Positions 1-7,603 of a DNA stretch of 10,764 nt are shown here, in pieces. The notes beneath the pieces were generated by a model. It was given only the letters and a program-made list of their open reading frames with translations. It was not told where the DNA came from and did not search any database. Origin of the DNA: Ferruginibacter sp. (GTDB taxonomy: Bacteria > Bacteroidota > Bacteroidia > Chitinophagales > Chitinophagaceae). The stretch's first letter is position 1, and each line of letters starts with the position of its first letter. The DNA is taken from assembly GCA_025352435.1 (NCBI GenBank), contig JANXTN010000184.1, positions 1 through 10,764 on the forward strand, given 5' to 3'. The translations under genes were made by a program, and so were the position numbers.

Positions 1-660
1 TATACCATTAGATCAATTAAAGCACCAATAACTATGAGCAAAGAACTACCGGAAGGCGCATATCTTACAAACGCAGAAATGCATTTAAAATGGAAGGGAG
101 AGGAAATGCAAATGAATGTTTCAGATTTTGCAATTAAAGGAAAACACAATCAATATAACAGCATGGCAGCGAGTATGGCGGGCACGTCTATAGGAATACG
201 AAAAGAGAAAATAAGAGAAGCGCTGCAAACATTTGAAAGCCTTGAACACCGCATGGAGCCTGTTGCTACTATACGAGGAGTTGAGTTTATAAATGACAGC
301 AAAGCTACCAACGTGAACAGTACATGGTATGCTTTAGAGACAATGACGAAGCCGGTTATTTTAATTCTTGGTGGGGTAGATAAAGGGAACGATTATACCG
401 CTATGAAAGAATTGGTAAAAGAAAAGGTGAAGGCCATTGTTTGCATGGGAACAGAAAACAGAAAAATTCATGAGGCGTTTGGTGACATTGTTTCCTTGAT
501 AGTAAATACTGATAATGCAAAAGATGCGGTGCAATCAGCATTTCATTTTGCACAAAAAGATGATGTCGTTTTATTAAGCCCGGCTTGTGCAAGTTTTGAT
601 TTGTTTAAAAATTACGAGGATAGAGGAAATCAGTTTAAAGAAGCGGTGAAAGATTTGTAG
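1..660 (+). CDS. murD: UDP-N-acetylmuramoyl-L-alanine--D-glutamate ligase (MurD), 3' part
   Basis: MurD is the cytoplasmic ATP-dependent ligase that adds D-glutamate to UDP-MurNAc-L-Ala in peptidoglycan precursor synthesis. The frame is open from the first base, so the gene starts upstream of the window. The visible 219 residues are roughly the C-terminal half, since the family is usually about 440-450 residues. Recognisable blocks are GKHNQYNSMAA (from base 139), HRMEPV (about base 250), NDSKATN (from base 292), LGGVDKGNDY (about base 367) and SPACASFDLFKNYEDRG near the end. In known MurD structures the DSKATN lysine and threonine and the SPACASFD serine contact the substrate; all are present here. 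The ATP-binding P-loop lies outside the window. An ATG at base 34 is internal, because the homology continues upstream of it. The stop is followed by a 173-base gap before ftsW. The identification is secure. Confidence 0.97.
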   Translation, partial: YTIRSIKAPITMSKELPEGAYLTNAEMHLKWKGEEMQMNVSDFAIKGKHNQYNSMAASMAGTSIGIRKEKIREALQTFESLEHRMEPVATIRGVEFINDSKATNVNSTWYALETMTKPVILILGGVDKGNDYTAMKELVKEKVKAIVCMGTENRKIHEAFGDIVSLIVNTDNAKDAVQSAFHFAQKDDVVLLSPACASFDLFKNYEDRGNQFKEAVKDL

Positions 661-679
661 GGGAGGGTAAAAATGTTGA

Positions 680-808
680 ATGTTGATTGTTCAATGTTAC
701 CTCGGTAGTAAAAATAGTGTTTATTCAATGCCGATAGAAGATGAACAAAGATATTCTGATGAAATGTGCGACGCCAACAAAGCTATATCACAGGGTCTTA
801 GCCGATAA
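680..808 (+). CDS. small open reading frame between murD and ftsW, function unknown
   Basis: This is an open frame of 42 codons plus stop, in the 173-base murD-ftsW gap. An in-frame TGA at 677 limits it upstream. It can start at ATG 680 or at ATG 728, which would give 26 residues. The last 26 residues (MPIEDEQRYSDEM, then CDANKAISQGLSR) look protein-like: they are acidic then mixed polar, with codons like those of the neighbouring genes. The first 16 residues look less so. No known family is recognised, and there is no signal peptide or membrane segment. It would be co-transcribed with murD and ftsW. It could be a real small protein, a decayed remnant, or chance. The AT-rich ftsW leader begins right after its stop. 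Confidence 0.3.
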   Translation: MLIVQCYLGSKNSVYSMPIEDEQRYSDEMCDANKAISQGLSR

Positions 809-833
809 CCAAAAATAAATTTTTAAATTAACA

Positions 834-2126
834 ATGCTCGAAGCGAATAACATAAGAGATTTTTTTAAACCTGACCTGGCGAATATGGGCGGCAACCTGG
901 TGAAGAAAACAAAGGGTGACCGTGTTATTTGGGCAATTGTAATTATTCTTACGCTTGCTAGTTTGTTGCTTGTATACAGCAGCACAGGCTCACTTGCCTA
1001 CAGAATGAGCAAGAGCACAGAAAGTTATTTGTTTAAACAATTTGCTTTCATCATGCTTGGGCTAATGGTTATTTATTTTGCTCACAGAATAAACTATACC
1101 ATTTATTCGAGGGTGGCGCTTGTGCTTTTTTTAATTTCAATTCCGCTCTTATTGTATACACTTTTGTTTGGGGTTGAATTAAATTCCGGTAGTAGATGGA
1201 TAAAGTTGCCGGTGATAAACATGACGTTTCAAACATCCGACCTTGCAAAACTTGCATTGTTTATGTACATGAGCAGACAGTTGAGCAGAAAGCAACAGGT
1301 TATAAAAGATTTTAAAAAAGGGTTTTTGCCAATCATTATCCCAGTGGCAGTGATATGCTTACTAATTGCTCCTGCAAATTTGTCGACTGCTATTTTAATT
1401 GCAGGTACAAGTTTTTTATTAATGTTCATAGGCAGGGTAAGCACAAAACATATTTTAATAACGATGGGGCTTGCAATGATACCGGTAGTGATACTGATTT
1501 CTATTGCCGTGTCGACTTACGATACTAAAGCCGGAGAGTCAAAAAAATTACCTGCAATATTATCTGCAGGGCGCATACCCACCTGGATAGGGCGTATACA
1601 GACTTTTGTTTACAGCAAAAAAGAAGACAATAACGAAAAATTGTATCAGATCAATCAGGCGAAAATTGCAATTGCAAAAGGTGGTTGGTTGGGTAGAGGT
1701 CCGGGCAATAGTGAGCAACGAAATTTTTTGCCCCACAGTTACAGCGATTTTATTTACGCAATTATTATAGAGGAATATGGCATTTTTGGTGCAACCATTA
1801 TTTGTTTTATTTATCTCCTTTTTCTGTTTAGATGTATAAGAATTTACAGAAAATGTCCTTATGCATTTGGAGCTTTTCTAGCATTAGCGTTAAGTTTTAC
1901 GTTGGTGATACAGGCCATCGCAAATATGGGTGTCAATGTAAATCTATTTCCAAACACTGGTGTAACCCTTCCTTTAGTGAGTATGGGTGGAAGTAGCTTT
2001 TTATTTACATGTTTGGCCATTGGAATCATATTAAGTGTTGCACGAAACGTCGAACAGCAGGAAGGTAAAATTGCAGCGCAGAATGCAAAAATTATTTCGG
2101 AACAAAAAGAAGTAGCAATAGTATAA
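834..2126 (+). CDS. ftsW: septal peptidoglycan glycosyltransferase FtsW (SEDS family)
   Basis: FtsW is the multi-pass inner-membrane polymerase that makes septal glycan strands from lipid II, working with its cognate class B penicillin-binding protein. The 430-residue product has about ten hydrophobic segments, starting near residue 32. SEDS signatures are present: FQTSDLAKLALF (about residues 133-144, usually QPSE in proteobacteria), GRGPGNSEQRNFLPHSYSDFIYA, and NTGVTLPLVSMGGSSF near the C-terminus. Asp305 in SDFIYA matches the proposed catalytic aspartate of RodA/FtsW. The tail after ARNVEQQ is a short polar cytoplasmic stretch. The start at 834 follows an AT-rich leader (aaatttttaaattaaca) with no Shine-Dalgarno sequence. 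An in-frame ATG at 885 would give MGGNLVKKTKGD, closer to where many homologues begin, so the first 17 residues are uncertain. The gene lies between the precursor ligase murD and murG, which makes its substrate. Confidence 0.97.
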   Translation: MLEANNIRDFFKPDLANMGGNLVKKTKGDRVIWAIVIILTLASLLLVYSSTGSLAYRMSKSTESYLFKQFAFIMLGLMVIYFAHRINYTIYSRVALVLFLISIPLLLYTLLFGVELNSGSRWIKLPVINMTFQTSDLAKLALFMYMSRQLSRKQQVIKDFKKGFLPIIIPVAVICLLIAPANLSTAILIAGTSFLLMFIGRVSTKHILITMGLAMIPVVILISIAVSTYDTKAGESKKLPAILSAGRIPTWIGRIQTFVYSKKEDNNEKLYQINQAKIAIAKGGWLGRGPGNSEQRNFLPHSYSDFIYAIIIEEYGIFGATIICFIYLLFLFRCIRIYRKCPYAFGAFLALALSFTLVIQAIANMGVNVNLFPNTGVTLPLVSMGGSSFLFTCLAIGIILSVARNVEQQEGKIAAQNAKIISEQKEVAIV

Positions 2127-3284
2127 GTGAATGATGTTATAACCATACCAAGTGAATATATGGCTGCCTCAAAAAAAGCAGACACAGCTGCATTACGTAT
2201 TGTAATAGCGGGTGGTGGTACAGGCGGACATATTTTTCCTGCAATTGCTATTGCAAATGCAATAAAAAAACTAAAGCCGCAGGCGGAGTTTTTATTTGTA
2301 GGGGCAAAGGGAAAAATGGAGATGGAGAAAGTACCACAAGCCGGTTACGAAATTAGAGGTTTAGATATAGCGGGTTTTAACAGAAGTTCTTTGATAAAAA
2401 ATATTTCACTTCCTTTTAAAATAATTAAAAGTTTTTTTCAGGTGTCAGGAATATTTAAAGAATTTAAGCCGGATATGGTAGTCGGAGTGGGTGGTTATTC
2501 AAGTTATCCGGTTTTAAGATATGCGCAAAGTAAAAACATTCCAACATTTATTCATGAGAGCAATTCTTTTGCCGGTAAGAGTAATATAATGTTGGGAAAA
2601 AAAGCAGTGAAAATATTTACAGCATCAGATTCTATGCAACAGTTTTTTGCCGAAGAAAAAATTATTTTGACGGGTAATCCTGTACGCCAGGCCATAAGCC
2701 ACAATTCAGTTACAAAAGAACTTGCTTTAAATTATTTTGAATTAGCAGATCATAAAAAAACGGTTTTAGTTATTGGTGGTAGTCTTGGTGCAAAATCTAT
2801 AAACGAAGCAATAAATAAAAACATTGGATCGTTTGCTCCAAACAATTTGCAGCTTATTTGGCAAACAGGCAAACCATATTTTGAAACAGCAACAGATACT
2901 GTCAGTAATATGGATGGCATCTACCTGAAGGATTTTATTACTCAGATGGAATATGCTTATGCTGCAGCAGATGTAGTAATCAGTAGAAGTGGTGCTATGG
3001 CAGTTGCTGAACTTTGCTTGGTAAAAAAGCCTGTGATCTTTGTGCCTTATCCTTTTGCTGCAGAAGACCACCAAACGGCAAATGCAAATGCATTGGTAAA
3101 AAAGGATGCTGCGATAATGATTAAAGATGCGGATGCAATAAATGAATTGATGCCTGCACTTTTAAAATTATGTGGAGATGAAAATAAGCAAGAATTGATG
3201 GCGGAAAATATTGGTTCATTGGCTGTAAATAATGCAGATGAAATAATTGCATTACAAATATTAAAGGCGGTTAGCAGAGCATGA
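2127..3284 (+). CDS. murG: UDP-GlcNAc:lipid I N-acetylglucosaminyltransferase (MurG)
   Basis: MurG is the peripheral inner-membrane GT-B transferase (family GT28) that adds GlcNAc from UDP-GlcNAc to lipid I, giving lipid II. Visible motifs are the glycine loop GGGTGGHIFPA (residues 29-39), VGVGGYSSYPV (about 118-128), HESN at 143-146 (HEQN in many homologues), GNPVR (183-187), and the UDP-GlcNAc-binding block SRSGAMAVAE (286-295) followed by PFAAEDHQTANA. The length of 385 residues is slightly above the usual 355-370. The start taken is GTG 2127, which directly abuts the ftsW stop (TAA then GTG) and suggests coupled translation. An in-frame ATG at 2160 would remove 11 residues and still leave the glycine loop intact, so the start is not settled. 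The stop overlaps the murC start by four bases (ATGA). Confidence 0.97.
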   Translation: MNDVITIPSEYMAASKKADTAALRIVIAGGGTGGHIFPAIAIANAIKKLKPQAEFLFVGAKGKMEMEKVPQAGYEIRGLDIAGFNRSSLIKNISLPFKIIKSFFQVSGIFKEFKPDMVVGVGGYSSYPVLRYAQSKNIPTFIHESNSFAGKSNIMLGKKAVKIFTASDSMQQFFAEEKIILTGNPVRQAISHNSVTKELALNYFELADHKKTVLVIGGSLGAKSINEAINKNIGSFAPNNLQLIWQTGKPYFETATDTVSNMDGIYLKDFITQMEYAYAAADVVISRSGAMAVAELCLVKKPVIFVPYPFAAEDHQTANANALVKKDAAIMIKDADAINELMPALLKLCGDENKQELMAENIGSLAVNNADEIIALQILKAVSRA

Positions 3285-4639
3285 TAGACATCAACAAAAT
3301 ATCATCAATATATTTTGCCGGTATCGGAGGCATTGGCATGAGCGCACTTGCCAGGTGCTTTAATATGCGTGGGGTAAAAGTGAGCGGTTATGATAAAACT
3401 GAAACTGCACTAACGAAAAAACTGGTTGAAGAAGGAATTGAAATTCATTTTGAAGATGATGTAAATCTGATAAATAAAAATGTTGATGTGGTTGTTTACA
3501 CACCCGCAATTCCATCCACACATAAAGGACTGAATTATTTTAAAGAAAATGATTACACATTATTGAAACGCAGTGACCTATTGAGTTTGCTTACTAAAGA
3601 CACATTTAATATTTGTGTAGCAGGTACACATGGTAAAACAACTACAAGTGCTATGATTGCCCATATTTTAAAGGATAGTGGGTTTGGTTGTAATGCTTAT
3701 TTAGGTGGAATAGCTGCTAATTATGATACGAATTTTTGGCAAAGTGAAAACAAGGTTTCTGTTGTAGAGGCAGATGAATATGACAGAAGTTTTTTAAAGT
3801 TACAACCTGATGTGGCCATCATTACTGCTATGGATGCAGACCATCTAGATATTTATGGCACAGCAGAAAAAATGGAAGATGCTTTTATAGAATTTTCAAC
3901 CAAAATAAAAAACAATGGTTGCTTAATTATAAAGCATGGTTTAAAAAGAGAAGGAGATTTTAATATCGCTGATACATGCACTTACAGTTTTAATGATACA
4001 ACTGCAAATATTCACGTAGAAAATTTGCAGATAAAAAATGGTGCTTACGAATTTGATGTTGCGAATGATTTCTGGCTGTTAAAAAATGTAGTGTTAAACA
4101 TGGGAGGTTTGCATAACATTGAAAATGTAATAGCAGCAATAGGAGTGGCAAAATATTTAAAGATAGAAGAAGAGAAAATTAAAGCTGCTGTAGCTTCATT
4201 TGCAGGTGTAAAAAGAAGATTTGAATACATATTGAAAACTGATAACACAGTCTTAATAGACGATTATGCACATCATCCGGAAGAATTGAGTGCATTGATA
4301 ACAGGCGCTAAAGAATTGTTTCCGCAAAAAAAATGTACAGTGATTTTTCAGCCGCATTTGTTTAGCAGAACAAAAGACTTGGCTGACGGTTTTGCTGAAG
4401 TATTGAGCCTTGCAGATGAAACAATCTTGTTGCCTATTTATCCTGCAAGAGAATTACCAATTGAAGGAGTAACGAGTGAAATGATTTTGAATAAAATGAC
4501 TAATCAAAATAAAAGTCTAAAAACGAGCAGTGAGTTGTTGGAGTGGCTTAAATACAACAAACAGGAAATGGTGATTACAGCAGGAGCAGGAGATATCGAC
4601 GCTTTGGTACAACCAATAAAAAGTATTGTAGAAAATTAA
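3281..4639 (+). CDS. murC: UDP-N-acetylmuramate--L-alanine ligase (MurC)
   Basis: MurC is the cytoplasmic ATP-dependent ligase that adds L-alanine to UDP-MurNAc, the first peptide-forming step. The 452-residue product has the full three-domain layout: a Rossmann-type UDP-binding N-terminus with AGIGGIGMSALA (residues 13-24); the central ATPase with P-loop GTHGKTTT (115-122), EADEYDRSF (163-171) and DADHLDIYG (185-193); and the C-terminal domain with VKRRFEY, DDYAHHPEEL (327-336), FQPHLFSRTKDL and GAGDID. Lys119 is the P-loop lysine. Length and motifs are normal, with no sign of damage. It overlaps murG by four bases (ATGA) and overlaps the next gene, ftsQ, by one base (TAATG), so the three are very likely translated as a coupled unit. 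The absence of ddlB after murC fits the Bacteroidota arrangement. Confidence 0.98.
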   Translation: MIDINKISSIYFAGIGGIGMSALARCFNMRGVKVSGYDKTETALTKKLVEEGIEIHFEDDVNLINKNVDVVVYTPAIPSTHKGLNYFKENDYTLLKRSDLLSLLTKDTFNICVAGTHGKTTTSAMIAHILKDSGFGCNAYLGGIAANYDTNFWQSENKVSVVEADEYDRSFLKLQPDVAIITAMDADHLDIYGTAEKMEDAFIEFSTKIKNNGCLIIKHGLKREGDFNIADTCTYSFNDTTANIHVENLQIKNGAYEFDVANDFWLLKNVVLNMGGLHNIENVIAAIGVAKYLKIEEEKIKAAVASFAGVKRRFEYILKTDNTVLIDDYAHHPEELSALITGAKELFPQKKCTVIFQPHLFSRTKDLADGFAEVLSLADETILLPIYPARELPIEGVTSEMILNKMTNQNKSLKTSSELLEWLKYNKQEMVITAGAGDIDALVQPIKSIVEN

Positions 4640-5910
4640 TGAAGATCCCCAAACAAAATATCATCCGTTTTTTTATCAATCTCCTTTGGGTGTTGGTAGG
4701 TTCAGCATCTATTGTGTTGCTGGTATCTGCAGTACACAACAAAGAAATGAAAGTATGCAAAGGTGTTGAAATAAATATCTCAGGCGTAAGTAATAATTTC
4801 TTTATTGATAAATCAGATATATACAATATCATTAAAAACTTTGGTGGCGATAGCACCCAAAAAAAATCGCTGGCATCTATTGATCTCGGTAGAATTGAAA
4901 AAGCATTGGAGAAAGATCTTTGGGTAAAAAATGCAGAACTGTATTTTGATAACAATAACTTTTTAAAAGTATCTGTTGAGGAAAGAGAACCTGTTGCAAG
5001 GTTATTTACGGTGACTGGTAACACATTTTATATTGACAGCAGTTGTATGATGTTGCCATTGAGTGATAAATTTTCTGCCAGACTGCCGGTGTTTACGGGC
5101 TTTACAAGCGACGCCCGTATTTTAGCAAAAGGCGATAGCACTTTGCTTTGCAGCATTAAAAACATGAGTTTAAAAATATTGTCAGATACTTTTTTAATGG
5201 CGCTGATTGATCAGGTGGACATTAACACAAACAAATCTTTTGAATTGATACCAAAACTTGGAAAACAACGAATCATTTTTGGCGATGCCACAGATGTAAA
5301 CAGCAAATTTGATAAGCTAAAATTGTTTTATAAAGATGTAATTACACAGTCGGGTTGGAACCGTTACAGCACAATAAACCTGCAGTACCAAAATCAGGTT
5401 GTTGCGAGCATAAGAGGAAAAGAAGATATAAAGACTGACTCATTGAGAACGATGCAGCTCATTAAATTGATTGCAGAGGATGCTGCAAAAAGAGCTGCAG
5501 ATACAACTCAAACGTTTTTACCTGAAGCAGATAAAAAAGTTGCTGATAGTTCGCTGATTCAGCAGTCAATTGAAAGAGACGAAGAAGGTGGAACAAAGGA
5601 TAACGTTATCTCTTCATTTACAACAGCACCAGCAGTTATCATTAAAACATCTATAGAGAAAACTGAAAAGCCTGCAGCAACAAAACCAATAATAGTAAAA
5701 CCTACGGTTGTAAATAAAGCAGCAGCAATAAATAAACCAAAAGTCGTAGATAAGCCAACAGTGAAAATGATAAAAAAATCTATGGTTGTCCCAAATAAAA
5801 CAATTGTTAAACCCATAAAAAAGCCATTTATAGTAGTGCAGGCAAAACCTCTCATAAAAAAATCGGCAGTGCAACAAAAACCAAAGATTGATAATGAATA
5901 TGATTATTAG
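4639..5910 (+). CDS. ftsQ: cell division protein FtsQ with an extended Lys/Pro-rich C-terminal tail
   Basis: FtsQ is a bitopic inner-membrane scaffold linking early and late divisome proteins. The 423-residue product has a short basic cytoplasmic N-terminus, one membrane segment (about residues 11-32), a POTRA-like region (about 40-123, with LEKDLWVKNAELYF and VEEREPVARLF typical of FtsQ/DivIB) and a beta domain to about residue 258. FtsQ is usually about 250-300 residues; the excess here is a tail from about 275 to 423. Residues 344-423 carry nine Lys-Pro pairs separated by Val/Ile/Thr/Ala, are strongly basic, and end in DNEYDY. The tail is predicted to be periplasmic and disordered. FtsQ is poorly conserved in sequence, so the call rests on topology, the POTRA-like motifs and position between murC and ftsA. 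It starts one base inside the murC stop and is followed by a 181-base gap. Confidence 0.93.
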   Translation: MKIPKQNIIRFFINLLWVLVGSASIVLLVSAVHNKEMKVCKGVEINISGVSNNFFIDKSDIYNIIKNFGGDSTQKKSLASIDLGRIEKALEKDLWVKNAELYFDNNNFLKVSVEEREPVARLFTVTGNTFYIDSSCMMLPLSDKFSARLPVFTGFTSDARILAKGDSTLLCSIKNMSLKILSDTFLMALIDQVDINTNKSFELIPKLGKQRIIFGDATDVNSKFDKLKLFYKDVITQSGWNRYSTINLQYQNQVVASIRGKEDIKTDSLRTMQLIKLIAEDAAKRAADTTQTFLPEADKKVADSSLIQQSIERDEEGGTKDNVISSFTTAPAVIIKTSIEKTEKPAATKPIIVKPTVVNKAAAINKPKVVDKPTVKMIKKSMVVPNKTIVKPIKKPFIVVQAKPLIKKSAVQQKPKIDNEYDY

Positions 5911-5999
5911 ATAGGAGATGCTAGACACAAGACAAAAGATTAAAGAAAAGAGACAAAAAATTTTAAAATTATTATCGTTGTATGTAAGAAGCAAAAGAT

Positions 6000-6031
6000 T
6001 TTGACATAAAAACTCGAAACTCACAACTTTA
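6000..6031 (+). promoter_or_regulatory. possible ftsA promoter (Bacteroidota-type)
   Basis: TTTG at 6000-6003 (part of TTTTGACA) fits the Bacteroidota -33 element. After a 20-base spacer comes CAACTTTA at 6024-6031, a partial match to the -7 consensus TAnnTTTG with four of six fixed positions. The -33 box and spacing are good and the -7 box is poor. Transcription would begin near 6038 and give a leader of about 54 bases. It lies in the first sizeable gap after the tightly packed ftsW-ftsQ block, where a separate promoter for ftsA and ftsZ would be sensible. Confidence 0.25.
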
Positions 6032-6091
6032 AACTAATAACCATTAAAATAACACACACAAACAACAAACACACACATTAAACAAACAACT
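6032..6091 (+). promoter_or_regulatory. A/C-rich untranslated leader of ftsA
   Basis: This stretch just before the ftsA start is almost free of G and rich in ACA/AAC units (for example aacacacacaaacaac). It has no Shine-Dalgarno sequence. Such unstructured A-rich leaders are typical of efficient translation starts in Bacteroidota. Together with 5911-5999, an A-rich stretch with loosely repeated gacaaaagatt-like words, it fills the ftsQ-ftsA gap; no gene is seen there. Confidence 0.45.
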
Positions 6092-7465
6092 ATGAATCAG
6101 GAACAACCCGTTATCGTAGGCTTAGACATTGGAACTACAAAGATTGCAGCAATTGCCGGTCGCAAAAACGAATTCGGCAAACTGGAGATTTTAGGCTTTG
6201 GCCGTGCCAACAGCAATGGCGTACAACATGGTATGGTTTTAAACATTGATCAAACCATCAAAGCCATACAAACGGCTTTGGAAAATTGTTATGCATCTAA
6301 TCCAAGTCTATCCATCAGCGAAGTATACGTTGGGATAGCAGGGCACCACATTAAAAGTTTACAAACCCGTGGCGATATTGTTCGCCAGCAGAATGACGAT
6401 GAGATTCGTCAGGATGAAATCGATAAATTAATTGCAGATCAATACCGCACGTACATCCCTGCAGGAGATCAAATTATTGATGTTATTCCACAAGAGTTTA
6501 CGGTAGATAATTTTCAAAATATTCCGAACCCGATTGGATACAGCGGCGTAAAAGTTGGTGCGAATTTTCACATTATCACGGGTGATAGAAATGCCATAAG
6601 AAACATAGACCGCAGTGTAGAAAAATCAGGTTTAAAAATAAAGGACCTTGTGTTGCAACCACTTGCATCTGCAGCTGCAGTAATGTGCGATCAGGATTTG
6701 GAAGCTGGTGTAGCCATTGTAGATATTGGCGGTGGAACAACTGACTTAGCCGTTTTTTACGAAGGTATTTTAAAGCACACTGCTGTAATTCCTTTTGGTG
6801 GCGAAAATATAACGCATGATATTAAGACCGGCCTTGGTGTTTTAAAAACACAGGCTGAGCAAATGAAAATACAGTTTGGTAGTGCGTTGGCAGATGAAAC
6901 AAAAGCAAATGCATTTATTACTATCCCGGGTTTACGTGGTATGGCAGCAAAAGAAATTTCTGTAAAGAATTTGGCAAATATTATCCAGGCTCGCATGAGT
7001 GAGATCATGGATTTTGTAACCTTCCATTTAAAACAAGTTGGGCTGGATAATAAAATGTTGAACGGTGGTATTATTCTCACCGGTGGCGGTTCTCAGCTAA
7101 AGCATTTGCTTCAGTTGACAGAATATGTTACCGGACTCAATGCACGCATTGGTTTTCCAAACGAGCATTTATCCGGTTCGCAGATAGATGAATTATCCAA
7201 ACCAATGTACAGTACATGTATCGGTTTAATATTAAAAGGCTACAACGATTATGAAAATAAAAATAAAAAATTGGCTAACAATTTTATAAAAGTTGCAGGC
7301 ACCGGAATAATGCAGGAGGAACCTATAGAAAGCGAATTAGAAGAAATAATAGAAGAGAAAGAACCGGAAATTGTTAAGCGTAAGAAAACAATTAAAGGTT
7401 TTATGGATAGCTTTAAAACCAACTTAATTGAAATGTTTAAAGAGGAAGAGGACGGGGAACTCTAA
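6092..7465 (+). CDS. ftsA: cell division protein FtsA
   Basis: FtsA is an actin-like ATPase that anchors FtsZ filaments to the cytoplasmic membrane and recruits later divisome proteins. The 457-residue product shows the actin-fold nucleotide motifs GLDIGTTKIA (residues 10-19), VDIGGGTTDLAVF (210-222) and LTGGGSQLKHL (about 329-339), plus the 1C-domain region with VYVGIAGHHIKSLQTRG (about residues 75-91). After an acidic linker (EEPIESELEEIIEEKEPE) the C-terminus ends in a basic amphipathic segment (about 433-450, with KGFMDSFKTNLIEMFK), the expected membrane-targeting helix. The length is slightly over the proteobacterial norm because of this linker. The start at 6092 follows an A/C-rich leader without a Shine-Dalgarno sequence. 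ftsZ, its direct partner, lies 138 bases downstream across a repeat-bearing gap. Confidence 0.98.
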   Translation: MNQEQPVIVGLDIGTTKIAAIAGRKNEFGKLEILGFGRANSNGVQHGMVLNIDQTIKAIQTALENCYASNPSLSISEVYVGIAGHHIKSLQTRGDIVRQQNDDEIRQDEIDKLIADQYRTYIPAGDQIIDVIPQEFTVDNFQNIPNPIGYSGVKVGANFHIITGDRNAIRNIDRSVEKSGLKIKDLVLQPLASAAAVMCDQDLEAGVAIVDIGGGTTDLAVFYEGILKHTAVIPFGGENITHDIKTGLGVLKTQAEQMKIQFGSALADETKANAFITIPGLRGMAAKEISVKNLANIIQARMSEIMDFVTFHLKQVGLDNKMLNGGIILTGGGSQLKHLLQLTEYVTGLNARIGFPNEHLSGSQIDELSKPMYSTCIGLILKGYNDYENKNKKLANNFIKVAGTGIMQEEPIESELEEIIEEKEPEIVKRKKTIKGFMDSFKTNLIEMFKEEEDGEL

Positions 7466-7536
7466 AAAAATTACGAATGACCAATAACGAATTACGAACA
7501 CCCTGTATGATTGAACACCCGTAATTCGTAATTTTT
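7466..7536. repeat. inverted and direct repeats between ftsA and ftsZ
   Basis: Starting one base after the ftsA stop, aaaaattacgaat (7466-7478) is exactly complementary to attcgtaattttt (7524-7536), a 13-bp inverted repeat with a 45-base loop. Inside it, acgaattac (7487-7495) can also pair with gtaattcgt (7521-7529), so two stems compete for the same right arm. The 8-base word gaacaccc occurs twice (7496-7503 and 7513-7520), directly next to the inner arms. The longer stem followed by its T-run could act as a weak terminator or attenuator, or as an RNA-end stabiliser, between ftsA and ftsZ. It could equally be a copy of a dispersed intergenic repeat; copy number in the genome is unknown. Confidence 0.6.
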
Positions 7537-7603
7537 AATTCGAGATTGAAAAGATTAAAACTGATATCTAAAACACAACTATCTCACTACTAAATAACAC
7601 AAC

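Noticed and set aside
4575..5024. A 149-codon minus-strand frame opposite the murC-ftsQ junction
   Set aside because: It spans the junction of two well-supported genes, has no family resemblance, and reads as Ser/Leu/Phe-rich antisense.
5911..5999. Loosely repeated gacaaaagatt / gacaaaaaatt / agcaaaagatt words as a possible direct-repeat array
   Set aside because: The units are degenerate, irregularly spaced and A-rich, so they do not make a CRISPR or iteron array.
5559..6024. Two overlapping minus-strand frames (98 and 136 codons) opposite the ftsQ 3' end
   Set aside because: They are rich in Phe, Tyr, Cys and Ile, as expected from the reverse complement of the A-rich Lys/Pro-coding tail of ftsQ, and show no recognisable motif.
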